Notes under the pieces: generated by a model
Seen by the model: only the letters and a program-made list of their open reading frames with translations
What the model was told of the DNA's origin: nothing
Database searches by the model: none
DNA from: Palsa-1392 sp963819975
GTDB lineage: Bacteria > Verrucomicrobiota > Verrucomicrobiia > Chthoniobacterales > UBA10450
Direction: 5' to 3'
Length of the DNA: 64,000 nt
Assembly: GCA_963819975.1 (NCBI GenBank)
Contig: CAWFYE010000001.1
Span: forward strand, 186,001 to 250,000
Made by a program: the position numbers and the translations under genes
Part shown: one piece after another, positions 53,361-61,018 of the stretch
Position numbering within the stretch: the stretch's first letter is position 1
Layout: each line of letters opens with the position of its first letter

Positions 53361-54989
53361 TTAGCTCTCTGCGCGGGCGGTTGCCGTTCTCGCCGCGCGA
53401 AGCAATGCTCGCGTCTCCAGAGCAAATTCGACGGTCAAGAGAAATGTCGCGGCTTGTGCGAGAAGCGTAAAGATCAGCTGCATCCGGTCGTAGCGATGGT
53501 TTTCGAGACTGTGCACGATCGCGATCTCGAAACAGGTGCCAAATTGTACCAGAACAAAAAATAGAACCAGCGCCGCCCGCAGCCCGAGTCGTCGTCGCAA
53601 GGGCCCACTAACGAAGACACAGGTTGCAAGGGCCACTGCGATCGCCAGGCAGGGAAGGTAAGCGAAAGCGAGAAATATTGTCCCACTTTCGTAGCCGAAC
53701 TCAGCCCGCGCAGGACCAAGGTGGAACTGTTCCAAACGCTCCGTCTGAGAGATAAATCGGACCAGCGGCGAGTAGTTGGTCCAGATCACCCCAAAACGAG
53801 CGGAGGCAATTGCCTCGCGGCTGCGAGCCGTAATCATCGCGCGATTCGCCAGGTTTTCGTCAGCTGATATGCCGGACACGGCGACGCGTAGAACACACCG
53901 AATTGCCGCACGACTTTAGCCAGCATCCGTTTCGGCTGCTCCCGCCAGGCGCGCCAGTAATAGAATCGATAAAAGTCGCACATCTCATTCGACCGCCCGC
54001 GGAATTCCCGCTGCATCCAGGCGTGGAACGATTTTTGGTCAAACATCAGGTAGTCAGGCTGAAGACCCAGGGTCGAGATATGGGTCTTTCCGTGGCAGAC
54101 TTCGTGATCTCGGCAGCTAAGTTTCCGTTCCGTTCGGCGCAACCAATCCGTGGCGTAAGGCAACGATTCGCCACTGGCTACGTCGGCCGCTATTTGGTCG
54201 CGGATAATCGCCGCGTGAATCATAAACAACTCGGTGGGGAGAAAGGTTTCGGCGTCATCGTCGCCGCGCGCCAGAAATTGCTCCGGCAAGAGCAAAACGC
54301 CCGCCACCGCGAGCGAACCGCCGACCAAAGCGAGTTTGCTCCGGAACTGGGAAAGCGACGAAAAAGTCCAGCCACGACTGGAGCCAGGGCGCCTGTCGCC
54401 GCGAGCGCGACACTCGGCCTCGCCAGGCTTAAGAGCACGGCACTGCCGACGCCAGCCCATCCCAGCGCCAGCGGCATCCGTTCCGTCCGCCGCACCCAAC
54501 AGCGATAGGCAAACTCCACCACCAGCCAGATGTTGAGCATGACGAGGAACGGGGTGATGCCTTCCGGCCGGATGCTGTCTCGAAACGCATCGGATCCTGC
54601 GCGAAGAGATAGATCGTGACAGCTCCCAGACCCATCACGGCATGAACCTCGCAAGGCACTCGCGATGGCATGGCGAAGTCGCGCGTTCGCCGCCAGACAA
54701 CCAAAAACAACCCGCCTGCCGCAACTCCAAGGAGATGCTGCGCGACGGTGATGGCGCTGAAGTCATTGAAGACCCGGAGAAGGAGAAAGAGAAAGCCGGG
54801 ATAAAGATAATTGCGCAGGTGATGCTCCCAACCTGTGCCGAGGAGCTTGCCCATGGCCGGCGAGAGATAGCCCCAGGTATCCGGATCGGCGATGGGCGTC
54901 GCGGGCAGGGAAAATCGGAGCCAGATGGCCCACCGCGAAAGCTCAACGCCAACGATGGCCAGTAGATGTAGACGAAGAACGATCGTCAC
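53361..54989 (-). pseudogene. Second multispanning membrane protein (possible glycosyltransferase), frame-broken
   Basis: Read on minus from GTG 54989: two or more N-terminal helices (LHLLAIVGVELSRWAIWLRF), IADPDTWGYLSPAMGKLLGTGWEHHLRNYLYPGFLFLLLRVFNDFS with an Asp-Pro-Asp of the GT39/ArnT type in the first loop. The frame changes near 54580, 54330 and 53860; the last part is a four-helix segment ending EFALETRALLRAARTATARAES. A middle soluble loop contains SCRDHEVCHGKTHIS. The likely role is transfer of sugars from polyprenyl-phosphate donors, by topology only. Convergent with the membrane protein at 51543. Confidence 0.55.
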
Positions 54990-55165
54990 ACGCCTCGCGC
55001 GATCACGGTTTCGGGCCAGTGGAGCTCATAGCCGGAGATGCTCCGCTGCAGCGCGGAGCGGCGTCAAACACAAACGCAGGAATCAGGGCCTTGCGGCGCC
55101 GGGAATGGCGGTGGCAGGTCAGTGACGCGGTTGCGCAACGCCGGGGATTCCAGCACATATCTCCC
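54990..55165. other. Intergenic region before tgt
   Basis: About 176 bases between the divergent frame-broken membrane protein and tgt. It holds one GC-rich imperfect hairpin (GCTCCGC, 6-base loop, GCGGAGC near 55040-55059) and no gene I can support. Confidence 0.4.
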
Positions 55166-56312
55166 ATGTTCGAACTCCATTCGACTGATTCCGCCTCAAA
55201 GGCACGCCGCGGCCGCCTAACGACCGCACACGGCGTGATCGAGACGCCGGCTTTCATGCCGGTCGGGACGCAGGGGAGCGTGAAAGGCGGTCAGCCCGCG
55301 CGAGCTGCGCGAGCTCAAGGCGCAGATCATTCTTGGAAACACTTACCACCTTTTCGTTAGGCCGGGAATGGAGGTGATGCGGCATTTCGGCGGGCTGCAT
55401 CGCTTCATGAACTGGGACGGGCCGATCCTGACCGATAGCGGCGGATACCAGATCTTCTCGCTGGCCAAGATCCGCAAGATCACGGAGGAAGGCGCGCATT
55501 TTCAGAATCATCTCGACGGCACGCCGACCTTTATTTCGCCGGAAATCGCGATGGAAATCCAGGCCACGCTGGGAAGCGATATCGCGATGGTGCTCGATGA
55601 GTGCCCGCCCTATCCGTGCGAGCACGATTATGCGGCGCGCAGCTTGGAGATGACCGCGCGCTGGGCCGCGCGGTGCAAGGAAGCAAACGTCCAACGTTCA
55701 ACGTCCAACGCTCAACGTTCAATGGAAGGGGACCGCGGCAGCTGCTTTTCGGGATCGTGCAGGGCGGGACATTTGAGGACCTGCGCCGGGCGAGCGCGGA
55801 GGCGACGGTAGCGATCGGTTTCGACGGCTACGCGATCGGAGGGGTGAGCGTGGGCGAACCGGAACCGGAAATGATGCAGGCGGTGGAATGGAGCGAGCCG
55901 TTTTTGCCTAACGAAAAGCCGCGCTACGCGATGGGTCTGGGCACGCCGCCGCAACTGCTCGAGCTGATCGCGCGCGGGGTCGACATGTTTGACTGCGTCC
56001 TGCCCACCCGCCTGGCGCGTAACGGGACCGCTTTCACCGCCGGCGGCACGCTCAATCTAAAAAACGCCGAGTTCACCCTCCAGAAGGGCCCAATCGAGGA
56101 AGGCTGCGCCTGTCCGGCCTGCCGGGAATTCACCCGCGGTTACCTGCGCCATTTGATCAAGTCGGAGGAAATTCTCGGGCTGCGCCTCGTCACCCTGCAC
56201 AATCTTCATTTCTACCTCGAGCTGATGCAACGCGCGCGCGTGGCGATCGAGCAAGGAACGTTCACGCAAGTTTCGGCGCGACTTTGTCAGCGGCTATCGC
56301 AGCGCGACCTGA
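55166..56312 (+). pseudogene. tgt: Queuine tRNA-ribosyltransferase, frame-broken
   Basis: TGT swaps guanine 34 for preQ1 in GUN-anticodon tRNAs. ATG 55166 starts MFELHSTDSASKARRGRLTTAHGVIETPAFMPVGTQGSVK. An extra G near 55287 breaks the frame, which resumes as RELRELKAQIILGNTYHLFVRPG, with GPILTDSGGYQIFSLAK. A 7-bp tandem array at 55687 breaks it again, then LLFGIVQGG, FDGYAIGGVSVGEP, MFDCVLPTRLARNGTAF (nucleophile Asp region) and the zinc site CACPAC follow. A third shift near 56267 leads to a normal end DFVSGYRSAT with TGA 56310-56312. All catalytic parts exist, so consensus errors are plausible; the array may be a real slip site. Confidence 0.85.
55687..55721 (+). repeat. Five-copy 7-bp tandem repeat inside tgt
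   Basis: Units ACGTCCA, ACGTTCA, ACGTCCA, ACGCTCA, ACGTTCA follow each other without gaps and read as NVQRST-like peptides. The array lies between the TGT segments WAARCKEA and LLFGIVQGG, where homologues have an ordinary loop. Because the unit is not a multiple of 3, copy number sets the frame: six or three copies would restore this junction, five do not. Confidence 0.7.
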
Positions 56313-57207
56313 GCTTTCGCCTAACGAGACTTGCGCGACTGTGGTCGGGGACTTGGCCGGCAAAGATCTGGTCGAGCGCGGTGAGCGCGTTTTGCGGTCC
56401 GAGATATTTCTCGCCGTCGTAGCTGCTCGCCACGATGCGGCCGCGGCTGTCGAGCACGAGCAACGAGGGAATGCTCTTGCCTCCCAGGTCCCTCACGCCT
56501 GCCAACCCGGCCAGTTGGTCGTAATCGACCGCCAGCCAGGGCATCTTCGTTTCTCGGATGTAGGTCTCCCAACCAAAGCGGGAACGATCGGCACTGATGA
56601 AAATGATCTCGAGATCGGGGTGCGCCGCTGCGACGCGATTATAGTAATCGACCAGGCTCGGGGTGAACTTCCGGCAGGGCCCACACCAGTGCGCCGAGTA
56701 GTAAAGCGCGACATATTTCTTCTTCTCCAACTCGGCGCCATCGACGCGGCTGGTCGTGCCGTCGTGACAACGAACCAGCTTCGATTTCAGAGCGTCGAGG
56801 ATGGGTGTAGCCCCGGCCGGCGGCGCGGCCGAAACCTGGGCGCGGGCTTGCGCCTGCTGTGCCTGGAGCAACGTATTGAGGTTTTGGTCCTGCTCGATCT
56901 GAGCCTGCCGCCGGGCCGCGACCTCTGCTTCCCGCGCCTTGGCTCGGTCGGCTTCTGAATTGGAGACAACATAAGCGCCGCTTTCGAGCGCCGTGATGAG
57001 CTGGGCGCTGGCGCCGAACTCGACCATCGATTTCCTGGCCGCCGGATCGAGCGGTTCGAGGACGTGCCGCTGCTGAAGTTCCGCAAAAATGCCCTCGCTC
57101 GAGTAGCCAGAGCGTAGCATGAGCGCGATTTCCTTGTTCGTTAGGGGAAGCAGCCCGGCCGGGGCCGTCGCCACCAGACAGATCGCCACCAAACAGAGCC
57201 AACGCAT
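56287..57207 (-). CDS. Secreted thioredoxin-like protein (nucleoredoxin/TlpA type)
   Basis: A 306-residue exported protein. A signal peptide (1-18, ending TAPAG) precedes a short helical domain (LTNKEIALMLRSGYSSEGIFAELQQR, a motif seen in several verrucomicrobial-type secreted proteins), an Ala/Gln-rich coiled linker (85-135), and a thioredoxin fold at about 160-290. The redox site is AHWCGPCRKF (Cys175, Cys178), with ISADRSRFGWETYIRETKMPWLAVDYD and the cis-Pro IPSLLVLD typical of nucleoredoxin-like proteins. It is intact, unlike its neighbours, and its 3' end overlaps the convergent tgt end by about 26 bases. Confidence 0.88.
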   Translation of the reverse strand: MRWLCLVAICLVATAPAGLLPLTNKEIALMLRSGYSSEGIFAELQQRHVLEPLDPAARKSMVEFGASAQLITALESGAYVVSNSEADRAKAREAEVAARRQAQIEQDQNLNTLLQAQQAQARAQVSAAPPAGATPILDALKSKLVRCHDGTTSRVDGAELEKKKYVALYYSAHWCGPCRKFTPSLVDYYNRVAAAHPDLEIIFISADRSRFGWETYIRETKMPWLAVDYDQLAGLAGVRDLGGKSIPSLLVLDSRGRIVASSYDGEKYLGPQNALTALDQIFAGQVPDHSRASLVRRKLRSRCDSR

Positions 57208-57235
57208 CCCTTCCAGGGAGCAGGTGACGCGCCAG

Positions 57236-58731
57236 CTACTTTTTGGCCTCGGGGGAATAGCGGTGCAGGAGATCGCGAAAATCTGCCTTTGCCTCCGCCG
57301 CTTTGCTCGCGAGTTCCTGTGCGGTCTCGCGTTGTCCGGTTTGGGCCGCGAAAATTGCGCTCAGCCATTGCCGTTCCGCGACGTCCGGAACGCCCGGGCG
57401 AATGAAAGCGATCGACATCTTGAGGAGCATCGAGGGCGGTAGATTAAACCAGTCGGTCATGACGCTGCCGTAGCGCGTTTTGAGCTCGAGTTTGTCAGGC
57501 GTGGCCCGTCGCACCGGTCCGTCATCGCGGACGTTTGTGAATGTCGGTTACGACGCCGCCATAACCGGTTTGATTGATGTCGCTGATCAACTTTGATTTC
57601 CACTCCGCCAGCCATTTCGCCCGCTGCAATTCCTGGTCTCCTTCCGCCTGGAGGGATTTCGCCTCGAGCTTGGTCGCCTCCATGATGGCGACAGCATTTT
57701 CAAATCGGTAGGCAGCGAGCGGTTTGCGTTCGGACGCAAGCGCGGCCTGCCAGCGGGGCGCCTCCGCGGCCGCGCGTTGCTTGTCTTCCGCGGCGAGCTT
57801 TTCCTCTTCGGCTGCCCGCCTGGCAGCAAGCTCTTTCCCTTCTGCCGCGAGCCTCGCTTCCTCATCCCCCACTCGAAAGGCGAGGGAGCCTTTTGCGTGC
57901 AACTTCCCGCCAAGCGCGCGAATTTTCTTCAGCGCGATGTCGAGATCCTTGGTCGAGTCGCATCCAATCGATTCTGGGCGAACTGACGCTTCTCCTTCAG
58001 CCAGGCAAATCGGGGCGGCGGTTGATATTTCACGAAGCGCTGAAAAATCGCGCTTGCCTGGGCGAAATCACCGCGCTCCCAGATTTGCAGACCGGCACAC
58101 AGTTCAGCCGCCGGTTCAATCGCTGGATCGATCTGCGCAAGCTCGCGAAAGAGCGCCTCGGCGGCGGCGTAATGGCCTCCCTCCAACTCGCGGCGCTCTT
58201 GGCAGTGTGCCGGTCGGTGAAAAGAATGTTGCCCGGTTTGATATCGCGGTGAATCAGCCCGGCCTTGAGCGCCGCCTGTAGCCCTTTCGCGACCTGGAGA
58301 CCGACCTCCAGCATCTCCAGTTCCGAAATCCGCTTTTCGTCCTCGATCCGATCGTCGAGACTGCCGCCATCGACCAGTTCCATCACGACGTAGAACTGCC
58401 CGTGATCTTCGCCGACCGAATAAACCTCGACGACATGCGGGTGTTTGATCGAGGCGGTGATGCGCGCCTCGTCCTGCAACTTGGCAGTAAAGGAAGCGTC
58501 ACCCGCAAATTCCTTGCACAGGAGTTTGAGGGCGACGAAGCGGTTGAGCCGCGTGTCACGCGCCTTGTAGACCGAGCCCATCCCGCCGGTCGCGAGCGGC
58601 TCGACGACGAGGTAGTTCTCAAAAACCCGCTCGACCCGGAGCTGGTGACCGCAGTTCGGGCAATCGACTTTGCCGAAAGGTTCGAGGCCGGCAGTCTCTA
58701 CACTTTGGCCGCAACTCGGGCAGGACTGCAC
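57236..58731 (-). pseudogene. Zinc-ribbon Ser/Thr protein kinase, missing kinase C-lobe and frame-broken
   Basis: From GTG 58731: a zinc ribbon (CPSCG at 4-8, CPNCG at 24-28), a glycine loop ATGGMGSVYKARD, Lys69 (VALKLL), and the catalytic loop HRDIKPGN at 161-168. After residue 178 (about 58197) the normal DFG, APE and C-lobe do not appear. The coding instead jumps frame to a TPR-like helix pair (GGHYAAAEALFRELAQIDPAIEPAAELCAGLQIWERGDF). Further shifts near 57955 and 57525 link a Glu/Ala-rich coiled coil and a domain with LISDINQTGYGG and RYGSVMTDWFNLPPSMLL. It is one ancestral protein, now unlikely to be an active kinase as read. Confidence 0.75.
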
Positions 58732-58793
58732 TTATGCGCCGCTCCCAGTCGAAGCCATTGGGCGGATGATAACGCCCCCGGCGCCCTGTCGCG

Positions 58794-59690
58794 ATGATAG
58801 AATTATCCGTGCCTAACGAACAGGCGGGCGAGCGGCTCGATCGCTACCTGGCCCGAGCCCTGCCGCAGTTTTCCCGGGCCCGTCTCCAGACCCTGATCCA
58901 GGCTGGCGACGCGCTCCTCAATGGAAAAATGGCGCGGAGGCGGGAAACGGTCCGGGCCGGCGATGTCGTTAGGCTGATTGAGCCGGTGGTTGAAGAAATC
59001 GAAGACAAGGCGGAGGAAATCCCGCTCGCGATTCTTTTCGAGGACGACGATCTGCTGGTCATAAACAAGCCGGCTGGGTTGGTCGTGCATCCGGGCGCGG
59101 GCAACCAGACGCACACTTTGGTCAACGCGCTCCTGCACCATTGCACGAACCTCTCAGGGATCGGAGGCAAGCAACGTCCCGGCATTGTCCATCGTCTCGA
59201 TAAAGAGACGAGCGGCTGCCTTGTGGTCGCAAAAAATGATGCCGCCCATCAGGAGCTGGCGCGCCAGTTCGCCGAACGGGAGGTGAAGAAGATCTATCTC
59301 GCTCTCGTCGCCGGAACTCTGAAACGGCCGCGCGGCACGATCGACGCGCCCATCGGACGTCATCCCGTGCAGCGCAAAAAAATGGCGATCGATCGACGGA
59401 AAGGCCGCGAGGCGATCACGGAGTATCGGGTTTTAAAGTCAGCTGCCGGGGTCAGCCTCGTGGAATGCGCGTTGCACAGCGGACGCACGCACCAGATCCG
59501 GGTCCATCTTCATCATCTCGGGCATCCGATCATTGGCGATGCGCTCTACGGGAAAAAAGCAGGGGCCGCGCGGCAGATGCTGCACGCGTGGAAGCTGGGG
59601 TTTACCCATCCCCGGACGAAGGAGCGACTCTTTTTCGAGGCGCCGATCCCGGAAGATTTTCGCGATCTGCAGGAAGGCGCGTTTCGTTAG
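58794..59690 (+). CDS. rluD: 23S rRNA pseudouridine synthase, RluD type
   Basis: 298 residues. An N-terminal S4 domain (ERLDRYLARALPQFSRARLQTLIQAGDALLNGKMARRRETVRAGDVV) precedes the pseudouridine synthase domain with the catalytic motif GIVHRLDKETSGCLVVAKND and a QIRVHLHHLGHPIIGDALYG. The RluD-like motif LVVHPGAGN is present. Two exact iterated 9-mers lie at its start (VPNEQ) and in VVRL; a third supplies its TAG stop, shared with the TAA of the convergent gene. Confidence 0.94.
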   Translation: MIELSVPNEQAGERLDRYLARALPQFSRARLQTLIQAGDALLNGKMARRRETVRAGDVVRLIEPVVEEIEDKAEEIPLAILFEDDDLLVINKPAGLVVHPGAGNQTHTLVNALLHHCTNLSGIGGKQRPGIVHRLDKETSGCLVVAKNDAAHQELARQFAEREVKKIYLALVAGTLKRPRGTIDAPIGRHPVQRKKMAIDRRKGREAITEYRVLKSAAGVSLVECALHSGRTHQIRVHLHHLGHPIIGDALYGKKAGAARQMLHAWKLGFTHPRTKERLFFEAPIPEDFRDLQEGAFR

Positions 59691-61018
59691 GCATCGTTCC
59701 GGAGTTCGCTCGACTGGACCTTTCTCCGCAAGCCGAAGAGCATCGCGACAATCGGCGGGATGAGAATAAACCCACGCAGCCAGGGCTCGGAATGCCAGGG
59801 GAGTAGGAAGAGCCGCTCGTTCCAGAAAAGGTAATAGGCGAAAACCGTGACCGAAAGCACCTGCCAGGCATCGATCCTGCGCCAGGCTGCCAACGGCAAA
59901 ATCCAGGTCACATACCACGGATGCAGAACCGGGCTAAGGATGAGCGCCGTGCCCATCGCCCAAAGCAGGCCTCGGCGCCAGTTGCGAATGAAGAAAAGCG
60001 ACACCACTACCACAGCGGTGATAATGACGACGTTGTAGCTAAAATTTTTCTGATGCGGATTCGGCCAGAAAGTTTCCTCGATCAGCCACCAAAACATGTC
60101 GTTCAGGCGGGCGACGTAAATGAATTTTCCTAACGACTGCCAGATCGGCACCTGCGGCACGCCGAAAGGCAGGCTGAGCAGGGCCGGAATTCCGAGACTG
60201 AGCCCGAGTGCCCAGGCGCGGCGCCCGATAGCGAAGGCGCAGACCGGGAGCAGGAGGAGCGGGATCAACTTGATCGAGATCGCGACGCCGAGCGCCGCTG
60301 CGCCAAGGAGCGCCCAGCGCCACTGCGCGCTCGATTCCCGCGCCGCCCGGCTGCGGACCAAGCAAAGAATACCTGCGAGCATCGGCAGGATCATGAGGCT
60401 GTCGAAGTGTGCCGCGCCGGCGAAGCTGTAAACGACAAGCGGATTCCAGGCGTACCAGGCTGCGTCGAGGTAGCGCTCGCGCCCGCCGATCAGCCGCAGA
60501 AGGAGCGCGATCGCGCCGAGATCGGCCGCGGCAAAGAGCAGCTTGTAGGCAAGCGTTCCCGCTCCCACCCGGCTCAAGCCGGCGAAAATCAATTCCGTGC
60601 CCGGCGGATAGATGGCGCTGAAATCGCGATGGTTGATCTGGCTCCAGGCAGGGAACTCCTCCCGCACCGCAACCAGTCGGCCGTCGTTAGGCGCGAGGAC
60701 GTAGGGATTGAAGCCTTCGTTTTGCACTTTCCCCTCCCATTGGTAGCGCCAGATGTCGTCGCCGGGGAGGAGCGGCAGCGCGATCAGGCGGAGGAGAATG
60801 GCCACGCTCCAGAAAGTCGCCCGGATCGTTCGTCCGGAGGGCAACTGGGCGAAAGAAGAGGTGGCGGCAAAAAAGGCGATCCCGCAGAGGACGGCGGTCT
60901 CGACAAACCGGACCGGCATGGTGGCGTAACGCCAATCATCGAAGCGGTGCAGACTCGCGAGGAGGACGATCTCGGCCAGGAGCGCGAGCCAGAAGCGCGC
61001 CTGCCTAACGAATGACAT
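59687..61018 (-). CDS. GT87-like membrane glycosyltransferase (polyprenol-phosphate-mannose dependent type)
   Basis: A 443-residue integral membrane protein with about 11-12 predicted helices. The first loop carries LPLLPGDDIWRYQWEGKVQNEGFNPYVLAPND, matching the Asp-Asp motif of GT-C enzymes that use polyprenyl-phospho-sugars. Later come AAHFDSLMILPMLAG, LNDMFWWLIEETFWPNP, and VLHPWYVTWILPLAAWR. This pattern resembles the MptB/PimE and DUF2029 families. The gene overlaps the upstream glycosidase-GT2 fusion by 14 bases, suggesting both work on one cell-surface polysaccharide. Confidence 0.82.
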   Translation of the reverse strand: MSFVRQARFWLALLAEIVLLASLHRFDDWRYATMPVRFVETAVLCGIAFFAATSSFAQLPSGRTIRATFWSVAILLRLIALPLLPGDDIWRYQWEGKVQNEGFNPYVLAPNDGRLVAVREEFPAWSQINHRDFSAIYPPGTELIFAGLSRVGAGTLAYKLLFAAADLGAIALLLRLIGGRERYLDAAWYAWNPLVVYSFAGAAHFDSLMILPMLAGILCLVRSRAARESSAQWRWALLGAAALGVAISIKLIPLLLLPVCAFAIGRRAWALGLSLGIPALLSLPFGVPQVPIWQSLGKFIYVARLNDMFWWLIEETFWPNPHQKNFSYNVVIITAVVVVSLFFIRNWRRGLLWAMGTALILSPVLHPWYVTWILPLAAWRRIDAWQVLSVTVFAYYLFWNERLFLLPWHSEPWLRGFILIPPIVAMLFGLRRKVQSSELRNDA

